Shown here: piece after piece, positions 47,253-56,748 of the stretch
How positions within the stretch are numbered: the stretch's first letter is position 1
Layout of the letters: every line of letters begins with the position of its first letter
Origin: CAVQMC01 sp963713505
Lineage (GTDB): Bacteria; Bacteroidota; Ignavibacteria; Ignavibacteriales; Ignavibacteriaceae
Reading direction: 5' to 3'
Assembly: GCA_963713505.1 (NCBI GenBank)
Contig: CAVQMC010000027.1
Coordinates: 1 to 64,000 of the forward strand
DNA length: 64,000 nt
Notes under the pieces: model-generated
What the model was told of the DNA's origin: nothing
What the model saw: the letters and a program-made list of their open reading frames with translations, nothing else
Database searches by the model: none
Position numbers and translations under genes: made by a program

Positions 47253-48236
47253 TTATAAATCTTGAATAATTTTTATTGATCCTTGTTCGGGAACTTTTAT
47301 TAAATATGTTGTATGGTTTTTATTTGTAAGTGTATTGTCGCGAAGCCAGGGATTATAATATTTAAGAATTTTATAATTTATTCCAAGGTCCTTTGCATAA
47401 TCGGCAAAGTCTTTTACCCCTGAAGATATTTTAACTTCATAATAAGAAAGCTGCGGATACAAGTCTTCCGGCTTTAAATCAAAACCATACTTTTTAGGAT
47501 CTTTAAAAATTTCTTTAAGAGCGAGAATTCTTGCAACATATCTGGAAGTTTCATCGCTTAAAACGAGATTATAATAATTATTGGTTTTTTGTCTGTCTAA
47601 TTGTTTTTGAAGTCCGTCAAACCCCATATTAAAAGCAGCCGCGGCAAGTGCCCAGCTTTTAAATTGTAAATAAGCATCATTTAAATAAAGACAAGCAGCT
47701 TTTGTTGATTTCTCAACGTTATATCTTTCGTCTACTTCGCTATTTACTTCTAATCCATATTTTTCGGCCGGCTCTTTCATAAATTGCCAAAAACCGGTTG
47801 CGCCGGCAGGAGAGACAACATTATCAAGATTGCTTTCAATTACAGCTAAATATTTAAAGTCGTCGGGAATTTTATTTTCTTTTAAAATTGGCTCAATCAC
47901 AGGAAACCATCTGTTTGCTCTTTTCATTGCTAAAATTGTAGATGAATGCCAATATGTATTTACCACCAACTCTCTATCAACTCTTTCTTTTACTTCAAAA
48001 TTATCAAGCGGTACTTTTTCATCGCAAAAGTAAAGGTCATCCGGAATAGCGGGTGAAATTATTTTATATCCCTGTGGAAAATCTTTTTCTGAATCGTCCG
48101 CTACATTATTCGGCAGTAAAAAACTTCCGAGTAGAAAAAAAAGACTTGCGGCGGTAACAAAACCGATCATAAAAAAGACAGATCTTCCTTTATATGGTTT
48201 CTGTGTTTTCATAAAACTTATATTATTAAATGACAC
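47253..48236 (-). CDS. Membrane-anchored lytic transglycosylase (GH23, MltD-like)
   Basis: A 327-residue envelope enzyme that cleaves peptidoglycan glycan strands. A transmembrane anchor (about 22-44, F-F-M-I-G-F-V-T-A-A-S-L-F-F-L-L) precedes the SLT domain (about 100-225): catalytic Glu in A-V-I-E-S-N, then S-P-A-G-A-T-G-F-W-Q-F and A-A-A-A-F-N-M-G. The last part (Y-E-V-K-I-S-S-G-V-K-D-F-A-D-Y-A) is LysM-like. The start is uncertain between ATG 48236 and ATG 48212; neither has a clear ribosome site. Confidence 0.88.
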   Translation of the reverse strand: MSFNNISFMKTQKPYKGRSVFFMIGFVTAASLFFLLGSFLLPNNVADDSEKDFPQGYKIISPAIPDDLYFCDEKVPLDNFEVKERVDRELVVNTYWHSSTILAMKRANRWFPVIEPILKENKIPDDFKYLAVIESNLDNVVSPAGATGFWQFMKEPAEKYGLEVNSEVDERYNVEKSTKAACLYLNDAYLQFKSWALAAAAFNMGFDGLQKQLDRQKTNNYYNLVLSDETSRYVARILALKEIFKDPKKYGFDLKPEDLYPQLSYYEVKISSGVKDFADYAKDLGINYKILKYYNPWLRDNTLTNKNHTTYLIKVPEQGSIKIIQDL

Positions 48237-48322
48237 AAAGATTATTTAAAAGTATTCACTTTTATGCATTTGTTATTTAACTAAAAAATACATAAAAGTG
48301 AAATACAATAAGTGGGTTCTTT

Positions 48323-51197
48323 TTATTTATTCCGCTGAATATTCAGAAGACCTTTAAGTCTTGAAATTTCTGCTTTTAACTGCGGGTTATTAGGATAAAA
48401 AGATTCAAGCTGATTTAATATGTCAATTGCTTTTCCGTATTCTTGCTGCTTTACATAAAGATCTTCCAGCATAGCATAAGCATTATAAGGAGACTGCATG
48501 TCAGCACTTCCGCTGTTTATGCTGCTTAAGGCAATAGGCTCAATCTCTTTAGCAATTTTAGCGAACTGTTCCCTAGCCCCTGCTTTATAATATAGATTTC
48601 CAATTTCATAAAGAAATCTGTAATCTATTGAAATATGATGATGCGGAATTACTTTTTCCATTCGGTCTAATGTATTTATGCACAAAGAACTATCATGAGC
48701 AATACGCAAATAATAATCTGCAAGCCTGAAAAACGATTGACGATATCCCTGGATTAATCTTGATTGAGTATTATCAAAGAAGACATCTTTATCGGCAAGA
48801 CTTCTAAATTTAAATCTAGGATCATAATCTTTTGAGTAAGATGGATTTGTATCAAACAATTCTTTTCTAACAAGGTCTGCATTAACATAATCCTGCTGAA
48901 AGCTGCTTTTTACAGGAGTCAGTCTGGATGCCAATCCATCCATTATTAAAAAGTCGTCTAATCCTATATAAGAATCCGGAGCACAAGTGTTTGCAAAGTA
49001 AACCGGTCTTTTCCAATTATTCGCCGTTATAATATCTTTAACCGCAATATCTTGAACTCTAATTGCTTTTACTCTGCCGAACTGAAGGGTGTTGTTCATT
49101 TTGAATATTATATGCCCGGTCCTTAGTTCTGTACTGTCTTTTACATTATATTTTTTAAGTATATCCTTAGGAACCGGCAAACTAACATTTCTTGGATTCC
49201 ATCTTATCGGCTGAATATTTTCCAGCTGCTGATTGCTTAGAGTAAAAGGAACTTTATCTGCTCCGTAAGGAGTTGTATTCTTTAATTGTTCAAGATACCA
49301 GTTTGTGTTTGCCAAACTTAAATTTACAATTCTTATATCTCTTCTTACGCCTTCCACATATTGTAAATACCAAAGCGGAAATGTGTCGTTATCGCCCGCA
49401 GTAAATAAAATTGCATTCGGCTCGCAGCTTTGAAGCATGTTATATGATAAATCCCATGGCAGCCAGTTTTTTGATCTATCGTGAGTATAATAATTTTCTC
49501 TTAACATTCTGCCGGGTACAAGAATAACTGCAAATATAAAAAATGAATATGCCAAGGTTTTATTGAATGAATATTTTGATAGTTTTTCTTTTATCAGGAC
49601 GGCAATTTCTCTTGTTGCAACAGCGATCCAAATTGCAAAGACAAAGAACGCCCCCGGGTAAAAGTAAAACCGTTCTCGCGGCTGAGGCTGCTGCTGGTTT
49701 TGGTAAAAAGCAATTAAATATCCCATAAAAATAAATAGTATTAAAAAGACCGAAGCCATTTTCCAATCCTTTCGGAAATGGAAATAAAGCCCTAATAGCC
49801 CCAGTAAAAACGGAATGCCAAAATATTTAGACCAATCGACACCTGCATCCTGAACCGTTGATTCTCTTCCGGCAAAATTCCAGAGTAAATATCTATTGAA
49901 CATATGGTTTATTTGATAGCTCCAGAGAAAATCCAGGTCGCTTGAATAGTTAGTATATATATCCTGCTGGTTTGGCTCCTCGGAAAATCTTCTTTTAAAT
50001 ATTGGAAAATCTCCATACTGCTGGCGGTTAAGATAATAATCCAGCTTAGTAAAATTAGCCGGATCATTTTCATTCATAGGAGGATCTTGATTTGCCCGAA
50101 TTATAATTTCCGTATAAGTAGAAAATCCAAGCAGCGCAAAGAAAAAACATAACAGAGCAAGGTTTAATATTTTCTTTTGATTTTTAGAACTCCAATAAAT
50201 GAAGTAAAGAAGCAAAGCAAGAATAACAATAAAAATTATTAGGTTTTTAGAAGCATCCGGACCGCCGATTTTTAATAATATAGCAGGAAATATTTTTACG
50301 ATTCCCGGATATGCAACACCAAGAACAATTCCGCCGAAGAAAAGAGGAACATAAAAAGAACTTCTGTTGAAAACATATTTTCTGAAAACACCTACATATA
50401 AAGCAGATATTACAAGCATTATCCAGATAAATTTAGAATCAAATCCTTTATATATCTTCAGGCGAAGGAGATTGTGTTCCGGTTTGTGAAGCCCAAAGCC
50501 CTATTGCAACAACTAAAAGAATTATAACATGCAGTAAAAATATTTTTGCAGATTTTGCATAAAGATCTTCATCCGTGACATATTTTTTCATTACAACAAG
50601 CGATACAAAAGTTAAAATGGCGAGTACGCTCATTAAATGGACGCCTGTTGAAATACCGATTATATAAGCCATTAAAACAATGTACTTTTCATTTCCGGGT
50701 TTATCATGATTTTCGTTCCAAACCATCATCAACCAAATTATCGTTGAAAACAAAAATGTACTCATTGCAAAGTAGTTGGATTCTGCGGCATTAAACCAGA
50801 ACGTATCGCAGAATGCAAACGCAAAAGCGCCAATTACAGCAGGAATAAAAGTAAATAATTTGTCGGATAATGAGTTGTATTCGTTTCCTCGGTAAGTTTC
50901 AATTAATTTTATAATAATAAAATAAAGGAGCATTATAGTTAACGCGCTGGAAAATACAGAAACCATATTTATTCTGTAGCCTATGTTTGCTCCGAACGGA
51001 ATCATTGAAAAAATTCTTCCAAGCAAAAGCCAGAATGGTCCTCCGGGCGGATGCGGAACCATAAGCGAATAGGAAGCGGCTGAAATTTCTCCAGGGTCCC
51101 AGAACGAAACGGAAGGCTGGACAGTTAATAAATAAATAAATAAAGAGACTACAAAAACAACAAGGCCGGTTATAATTCTTAAAGATTTTATCTTCAT
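48323..51197 (-). CDS. DUF2723 polytopic membrane protein (one frameshift)
   Basis: About 957 residues when one extra base is removed. The N-terminal half has at least ten membrane helices with the DUF2723 pattern P-S-V-S-F-W-D-P-G-E-I-S-A-A-S-Y and P-P-G-G-P-F-W-L-L-L-G. The acidic residue in the D-P-G-E loop recalls GT-C glycosyltransferases, so protein or lipid glycosylation in the periplasm is likely but unproven. The C-terminal 350 residues are soluble, with D-N-D-T-F-P-L-W-Y-L-Q and TPR-like helices at the end. The frame stops at TAA 50448-50450; removing one T there reads P-E-D-I-K-G-F-D-S-K-F-I-W-I-M-L-V. Confidence 0.88.
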
Positions 51198-51367
51198 AAT
51201 AAATTAGGTTTGTCTAGAAATAAAATTTAGTCGAATGGAAATTAAGCATAGTTCCATTAAATTATATTAATTTTTAGCATTTTTATTAAAAAATTTATTA
51301 AAATTGAAAAATTAAATAATCGAAATGAAAAATTAATGAAGTTTTGTTATAAGCATTTAAAATAAAA

Positions 51368-51389
51368 AAAGGCTGCATAAGCAGCCTTT
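51368..51389 (-). terminator. Intrinsic terminator of rpoD
   Basis: AAAGGCTGC (51368-51376) and GCAGCCTTT (51381-51389) form a perfect 9-bp stem with an ATAA loop. On the minus strand a T-run follows, six bases past the rpoD stop. The flanking A- and T-runs make it potentially bidirectional. Confidence 0.9.
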
Positions 51390-51394
51390 AATTT

Positions 51395-52252
51395 TTAACC
51401 TAAGTAAGCTTTTAGATTCTTACTTTTCACGTTATGTCTCAAGTTACGGATAGCTTTTTCTTTAATTTGTCTTACTCTTTCTCTGGTAAGATTAAATTTT
51501 TCTCCGATTTCTTCCAAGGTTGCAGATCTTTCACTGTTAATCCCGAAGTAAAGTTTAATAACTTCGGCTTCTTTTTCTGAAAGAGTAGAAAGAACGTTTT
51601 CAACTTCGTTTTTTAATGATTCTCTCATTAAATTAGTATCGGGAGAAGGCTGTTCGTCATTTGGAATAACGTCAATCAAGCTGTTTTTATCATCATCACC
51701 GGAAAAAGGAGCATCCATAGAAACATGGCGGCCGTAAAGCTGCATTGTTTCCGCTACTTCATCAGGCTTCATATCAACCAAATTAGCAAGCTCTTCTGCC
51801 GTAGGCTTTCTTTCATATTCTTGTTCTAGTTCCCGGTATGCTTTTCCGAGCTTATTTAAAGCGCCAACACGGTTTAAAGGAAGCCTTACCATCCTTGATT
51901 GTTCGGCAATTGCCTGCATAATGGACTGTCTTATCCACCAAACAGCGTAAGAGATGAATTTAAAACCCCTGGTTTCATCAAACCTTTCAGCAGCTTTTAT
52001 CAACCCTAAATTACCTTCGTTGATCAAATCACCCAAAGATAATCCTTGATTTTGAAATTGTTTTGCAACGCTGACTACAAACCTTAAGTTTGCCTTGGTT
52101 AAAGATTCTAAAGCTAATCTGTCACCCTTTTTGATGCGTTTAGCAAGCTCAATTTCCTGGTCAGGAGTTATAAGATTCACTTTACCAATCTCTTGTAAAT
52201 ACTGATCTAAGGATTTGCTCTCACGGTTGGTAAATTGCTTTGTTATTTTCAA
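51395..52252 (-). CDS. rpoD: Primary RNA polymerase sigma factor (RpoD/SigA)
   Basis: The 285-residue housekeeping sigma factor, short because region 1.1 is nearly absent, as usual in Bacteroidota. Region 1.2 is S-L-D-Q-Y-L-Q-E-I-G-K-V, region 2 contains D-L-I-N-E-G-N-L-G-L-I-K-A and W-W-I-R-Q-S-I-M-Q-A, and region 3 follows. Region 4.2 is T-L-E-E-I-G-E-K-F-N-L-T-R-E-R-V-R-Q-I-K-E-K-A. It stands alone and divergent from the nitroreductase gene. Confidence 0.95.
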   Translation of the reverse strand: MKITKQFTNRESKSLDQYLQEIGKVNLITPDQEIELAKRIKKGDRLALESLTKANLRFVVSVAKQFQNQGLSLGDLINEGNLGLIKAAERFDETRGFKFISYAVWWIRQSIMQAIAEQSRMVRLPLNRVGALNKLGKAYRELEQEYERKPTAEELANLVDMKPDEVAETMQLYGRHVSMDAPFSGDDDKNSLIDVIPNDEQPSPDTNLMRESLKNEVENVLSTLSEKEAEVIKLYFGINSERSATLEEIGEKFNLTRERVRQIKEKAIRNLRHNVKSKNLKAYLG

Positions 52253-52562
52253 TTTAGTCCACTCCTTGTTTATAAGTTATTTTGATTTATAATTATTACG
52301 AAATTGCTCTTTTAATAAAACTTTTATACATTTGAGAATCGCAAAAGTTTCTTAATTTGCCCTCCCTATATTTAAAAATAAGCCAACAATTAAAATAACA
52401 TTTTATTTTCTAAATAGATAGTCAAAAATTTTTCTTATTTCGATTTCTAATCTAAATCACATAAAATATTTTTATTTATTTGCTATTAATTTATTAGACG
52501 CATTATTTAGTCAAATGGATTCATATTTTTTTGAAAATTTTTAGGGGAAAGAGAGAAAACCA
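52253..52562. promoter_or_regulatory. Divergent promoter region of rpoD and the nitroreductase gene
   Basis: A 310-bp AT-rich region. GGGGAAAGAGAG (about 52543-52554) upstream of 52563 may include the nitroreductase ribosome site. No repeat or operator stands out. Confidence 0.45.
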
Positions 52563-53072
52563 ATGGAAACATATAATGCAATATTAACCAGAAGAAGTAT
52601 TAGGCAATATAAAAACAGGGAAATATCTGAAGAAATAATTGAAAAATTGTTAAAATCTGCAATGTTTGCTCCTTCCGCGATGAATTTACAACCATGGCAT
52701 TTTATTGTTGTAGATGATATGGACGTAATAAAGGGAACATTAAAAGCGATTCCCTATGCAGAAATGCTTAAACAGGCAAATATCGCAATTTTAGTATGCG
52801 GTGATATTAATGTTGAAAAAAATGAAGATTTTATAGTACAGAATTGTTCAGCGGCTACACAAAATATTTTACTGGCTGCGCACGATTCTGGGCTTGGAGC
52901 GGTTTGGATTGGTATTCATCCAATGAAAGAAATTATGGAGCCTGTTTCCAAGTATTTTAATTTACCGGAAAATATCATTCCAATTTCAATGGTTTCAATT
53001 GGATATCCTGCAGAAAAAGTTGAAGCCGAAGATAGATTTAATAAAAATAAAATTCACATGAATAAATGGTAA
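52563..53072 (+). CDS. Nitroreductase-family flavoprotein
   Basis: A 169-residue FMN-dependent NAD(P)H oxidoreductase. It opens I-L-T-R-R-S-I-R-Q-Y-K and shows the FMN-binding F-A-P-S-A-M-N-L-Q-P-W-H-F-I-V and a later I-S-M-V-S-I-G-Y-P-A-E. The size fits the short subgroup that lacks a ferredoxin-like extension. The natural substrate is unknown; quinones or nitro compounds are typical for the family. The AlaX gene follows after 31 bases, so they are probably cotranscribed. Confidence 0.92.
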   Translation: METYNAILTRRSIRQYKNREISEEIIEKLLKSAMFAPSAMNLQPWHFIVVDDMDVIKGTLKAIPYAEMLKQANIAILVCGDINVEKNEDFIVQNCSAATQNILLAAHDSGLGAVWIGIHPMKEIMEPVSKYFNLPENIIPISMVSIGYPAEKVEAEDRFNKNKIHMNKW

Positions 53073-53103
53073 AACTATTATTGTAAATGGAGAGAAGGAT
53101 TAA

Positions 53104-53541
53104 ATGAGCAAAGAATATGATCCGAGAATGCATTCGGCTGAACACTTATTAAATCAAACAATGGTTAGAATGTTTAATAAAGGAAGGTCTTTCAGCAATC
53201 ACATAGAAAAGAAAAAATCCAAATGTGATTATCATTTTGACAGAAACTTAACCGAACAAGAAATCTTAGAAATTGAAAATAGAGTTAACTCGGAAATATC
53301 AAAAAATCATTCTGTGAAAGAAGAATTTTTATCCAGAGATGATGCCGATAGATTATATAATTTAAAAAGACTGCCGGACGATGCGGGAGATGAAATCAGA
53401 ATAATAAAAATAGGTGATTATGATGCTTGTCCATGCAGCGGCCAGCATATTAAAAATACAAGTGAAATAGGTAAGTTTAAAATTATTTCAACCGGATTCG
53501 AAAACGATGTTTTAAGAATTCGTTTTAAACTGGAGTATTAG
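53104..53541 (+). CDS. AlaX-type stand-alone alanyl/threonyl-tRNA editing domain
   Basis: A 145-residue protein of the tRNA synthetase second additional domain family. The zinc site is visible as M-H-S-A-E-H-L-L (His11 and His15) and C-P-C-S-G-Q-H (Cys and His near 115-121). Stand-alone AlaX proteins hydrolyse mischarged tRNA(Ala), such as Ser-tRNA(Ala), in trans. It is the small form without an N-terminal extension. An AGAAGG ribosome site precedes the start. Substrate specificity cannot be read from sequence alone. Confidence 0.85.
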   Translation: MSKEYDPRMHSAEHLLNQTMVRMFNKGRSFSNHIEKKKSKCDYHFDRNLTEQEILEIENRVNSEISKNHSVKEEFLSRDDADRLYNLKRLPDDAGDEIRIIKIGDYDACPCSGQHIKNTSEIGKFKIISTGFENDVLRIRFKLEY

Positions 53542-53621
53542 TTATCCAAACAAATCTAAAGAACACAACAAAACTATTTAATTTTGATTAATATCTTTTT
53601 CTGAAATGAAGAGGCAGAACT

Positions 53622-55880
53622 ATGTATAGAAAAATTTTTAAATCATATCTCTTAATAATGATTTTATTTTGTGCATTTATAGTCGTGATATATCCGCAGG
53701 AAAAACCGGGTATGCAGAATATTATGGATATGCTTAAAGCAAGCAGATTTTTACACGAAAATACAGGGCCGAAAGATTTAGAATGGATCAACGGCGGCAA
53801 TCTTTATTCATACATGACAAGCGATGATTCGGGCTATACCGAAATTAGATCTTATAACCCGGAGACAGAAGATGATAATTTGATATTCAGTACTGCAGGA
53901 ATAATGTTTCCTGAAACCAACAATGAATTTAGTTTTAATTCATATAAGTGGTCAAAGGATTTAAACTATCTTGGGTTTAATACAAATCCGGATCATAGCG
54001 AAAGACATTTTCCGAAAGCAGATTATTATTTCTATTCCATAAACGATAGAAATTTAAATTTAATTGCCAAACATGCCGGATCCGCTGAAATTTCGCCGGA
54101 CAGTAAATTTGCCGGCTATGAAAAGGACGGCAATATTTTTATTTATAATATTAGTAGCGATTCGGCAATTCAGCTTACAAATGATGCGAACGATTCTGTT
54201 TTCAACGGACATTTTGATTGGGTATATGCAGAAGAATTAAGTATGACCAAAGCATGGGAATGGTCACCTGACAGTAAATATATTGCATACTGGCAATTTA
54301 ATGAAAGCGGAGTTCCGGTTTTTCAAAGAACTAATTACGAAGGGCATCATCCCAAATATGTAAAATTCCAAGTGCCCATGGCCGGCGATCCAAATCCAAA
54401 AGTAAAAATTGGAATCATTAATGTTGAAACTCAAAAACAATTTTGGCTTGCACCCGGAGATACAGGCGATTATTATATTCCAAGAATTTATTGGACAAAC
54501 GAACCCGGGGTTCTAGCTGTTATGTATTTAAACCGCGCTCAAGACGATTTAAAACTTTTCTTTTATAATGTTGATTCCGGAGATCGCAAATTAATACTGG
54601 AGGAAAAATCCGATAAATGGATAGATGTTTATGACTTTAATGACCGGGTTCAAAACTTAATGTATTTTCCAAAAAACATAAATGAATTTTTCTGGATTTC
54701 GGATAGAGACGGATACCAGCAGATTTACAGATATGATTACAATGGAAATTTATTAAACCAGGTAACACACGGAAACTGGTCTGTAGTACAAATTGCAGCA
54801 ATTAACACTGATGAACAAAAGTTATATTATGTTTCAAACGAACCAACCCCGCTGGAAAGACAATTATTTTCGATAAACTTTAACGGCACAGGCAAACAAA
54901 GAATATCCCAGATATCGGGGAAACATAGTTTTAACGTTTCACCAAACGGAAAATTTTATGTTGATGCTTATTCAAATATAACAACGCCAACGCAAGTTGA
55001 TCTTTGCCGCGGTAACGGAGATTTATTAAAAAACCTGGAACACAATGCAGCGACAAAAGATTACATACTTAATCATAAATATTCCGTGAAAGAATTATTT
55101 AGTTTTACAACTTCGGATTCTGTAAATCTAGATGCAAGCATTATTAAACCGCCTGACTTTGACAAAAACAAAAAATATCCTCTAATACTTTCCGTTTACG
55201 GAGGACCGGGCTCACAAGATGTATATAATAGCTTTGAAAACAGCAGCTGGGACCAATGGCTTGCGCAAAACGGATATATTATTGCCGATGTAAATAACCG
55301 CGGTAATGCAAGGTATAGTAAAAAATTCTTTAAAGTTGTATATAAACATCTTGGTAAATATGAAAGTCATGACTATGCCGAACTAGTTAAATATTTAGGT
55401 AAATTCAGTTATATCGATACAAGCAGGGTTGCAATAATGGGAACAAGTTACGGCGGTTATATAACAATTTATACCATGCTTAAATATCCAGATATATTCA
55501 AAGTCGGTTTAGCAAACTCCCCTGTAACCGATTGGAGATTGTATGATGATATTTATACTGAAAGATACATGGGCTTGGTTAATGAAAATGAAAAAGGTTA
55601 CGACAGCAGTTCTGCTATTACGTATGCGGGAAAATTGAAAGGTCGGCTAATGCTTCTGCATTCAACTATGGACGACAATGTTCATGTGCAAAACACTATG
55701 CAGATGTTAACAGCTTTTACAAATAATGAAAAAAATATAGATCTAAGAATTTTTCCGCCAGGAGGCCACGGCGCAATTTACAATTTTCCAAGTTTAATTC
55801 TTATGTATAAAACGTATTTCAATTATTTACAGGAATATTTAAAAGGTAATTGCAGAGGGTATAATATTAACAATAATTAA
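53622..55880 (+). CDS. Dipeptidyl-peptidase IV-like S9B serine protease
   Basis: A 752-residue exported protease that removes N-terminal dipeptides, usually Xaa-Pro. A signal peptide or anchor (about 8-25, Y-L-L-I-M-I-L-F-C-A-F-I-V-V) is followed by the DPP-IV propeller (about 60-480), with the Glu pair region D-W-V-Y-A-E-E-L-S needed to bind the substrate N-terminus. The alpha/beta hydrolase domain holds Ser609 in G-T-S-Y-G-G, Asp in S-T-M-D-D-N-V-H and His in G-G-H-G-A. All parts are intact. With the secreted cysteine peptidase and tricorn-like protease it suggests a peptide-degrading lifestyle. Confidence 0.95.
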   Translation: MYRKIFKSYLLIMILFCAFIVVIYPQEKPGMQNIMDMLKASRFLHENTGPKDLEWINGGNLYSYMTSDDSGYTEIRSYNPETEDDNLIFSTAGIMFPETNNEFSFNSYKWSKDLNYLGFNTNPDHSERHFPKADYYFYSINDRNLNLIAKHAGSAEISPDSKFAGYEKDGNIFIYNISSDSAIQLTNDANDSVFNGHFDWVYAEELSMTKAWEWSPDSKYIAYWQFNESGVPVFQRTNYEGHHPKYVKFQVPMAGDPNPKVKIGIINVETQKQFWLAPGDTGDYYIPRIYWTNEPGVLAVMYLNRAQDDLKLFFYNVDSGDRKLILEEKSDKWIDVYDFNDRVQNLMYFPKNINEFFWISDRDGYQQIYRYDYNGNLLNQVTHGNWSVVQIAAINTDEQKLYYVSNEPTPLERQLFSINFNGTGKQRISQISGKHSFNVSPNGKFYVDAYSNITTPTQVDLCRGNGDLLKNLEHNAATKDYILNHKYSVKELFSFTTSDSVNLDASIIKPPDFDKNKKYPLILSVYGGPGSQDVYNSFENSSWDQWLAQNGYIIADVNNRGNARYSKKFFKVVYKHLGKYESHDYAELVKYLGKFSYIDTSRVAIMGTSYGGYITIYTMLKYPDIFKVGLANSPVTDWRLYDDIYTERYMGLVNENEKGYDSSSAITYAGKLKGRLMLLHSTMDDNVHVQNTMQMLTAFTNNEKNIDLRIFPPGGHGAIYNFPSLILMYKTYFNYLQEYLKGNCRGYNINNN

Positions 55881-56021
55881 ACTTATAAAAATCATTAGTT
55901 ATTATGGCATGTTTAAGTTTTTAAACCGGACGGGCTTTTTTAATAACAATCTATTTTTTACGAAATGAGTTGACTTTTAAGGCAAAAAATGCTTTACTGT
56001 GTTAAGTAAAGAGCGGATTAA

Positions 56022-56360
56022 TTGAAAAAATTTAGTTTAAATATTGCTATTATAATTCTTTTCATTGTTTCCTCAATTTTTCTTTTTAATTTAAAAGATC
56101 ACTCAAAGAGAAACCACTGCTCTCAAAATTTCAAAACCCTTCATTCTGGAATTCCATCGGCCGGAACAGATCAAACTAAAATTGTAAAAAAACACTTTAT
56201 TAATGTTGTAAAAAATTATTCGCATTTCTTATCTATTTTAAATCCAAAACAAATAAGATTTGTTGTAGAAAAAAAACATGTTGATCTGCAGATAAGCAGA
56301 ATCGCTGTAAACCCTGCCACATTAAATCTAATTTCCGAAAGAGCCCCGCCCCTAATCTAA
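56022..56360 (+). CDS. Small secreted or membrane-anchored protein of unknown function
   Basis: A 112-residue protein read from TTG 56022; no ATG is suitably placed. It begins with a hydrophobic segment (about 6-23, L-N-I-A-I-I-I-L-F-I-V-S-S-I-F-L-F) and a basic, soluble tail with His and one Cys (R-N-H-C-S-Q-N-F). It ends I-S-E-R-A-P-P-L-I. I do not recognise it. It is the first of three small same-strand frames before the polymerase gene. Confidence 0.5.
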   Translation: MKKFSLNIAIIILFIVSSIFLFNLKDHSKRNHCSQNFKTLHSGIPSAGTDQTKIVKKHFINVVKNYSHFLSILNPKQIRFVVEKKHVDLQISRIAVNPATLNLISERAPPLI

Positions 56361-56457
56361 TAATAAATTTTATGAATCAGATGAGTTTTGATATTAATTG
56401 AAATTTATGCTGAGGAAATATTTAACAAAAAAGTCTATTTAGAAACAGGGGTTAAAA

Positions 56458-56598
56458 ATGAATAAAAATAAAAAAATAAATTTAGAAGAAAATTCAGAAC
56501 CGGAAGATAAAAAACTTTCCTGGGAATTTATCGTTATGCTTGGATCAATCGGCGGCGGAACCGTTTTGTATCTTTTAAAATTATTGGAACTAATTTAA
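56458..56598 (+). CDS. 46-residue single-span membrane protein
   Basis: A short frame with a credible ribosome site (GGGG 10 bases upstream of ATG 56458). It starts with a charged cytoplasmic segment (N-K-N-K-K-I-N-L-E-E-N-S-E-P-E-D-K-K) and ends in one hydrophobic helix (F-I-V-M-L-G-S-I-G-G-G-T-V-L-Y-L-L). The composition and the gap of only 21 bases to the next small frame argue that it is real. No family is recognised. Confidence 0.5.
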   Translation: MNKNKKINLEENSEPEDKKLSWEFIVMLGSIGGGTVLYLLKLLELI

Positions 56599-56619
56599 AA
56601 ACAAGGGAGAAAATCTATT

Positions 56620-56748
56620 ATGGAATTGCAGACGGAAGGAATTATTTTTATAAGTATTGCCTGGTTATCGGTTTTAACTTTGCTGATATATTGTTACGGA
56701 AAGATTTTTAGATCGGAAAACGAAAAGAAAAACGGTAAAAGCAATTAA
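56620..56748 (+). CDS. 42-residue single-span membrane protein, symporter-accessory-like
   Basis: The frame follows AAGGGAGA and reads M-E-L-Q-T-E-G-I-I-F-I-S-I-A-W-L-S, continuing V-L-T-L-L-I-Y-C-Y-G-K-I-F, then a charged tail. The layout resembles the tiny accessory subunits encoded beside some solute-sodium symporters, but no symporter gene is in this window. It ends immediately before the convergent polymerase gene, with no room for a separate terminator. Function is uncertain. Confidence 0.5.
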   Translation: MELQTEGIIFISIAWLSVLTLLIYCYGKIFRSENEKKNGKSN

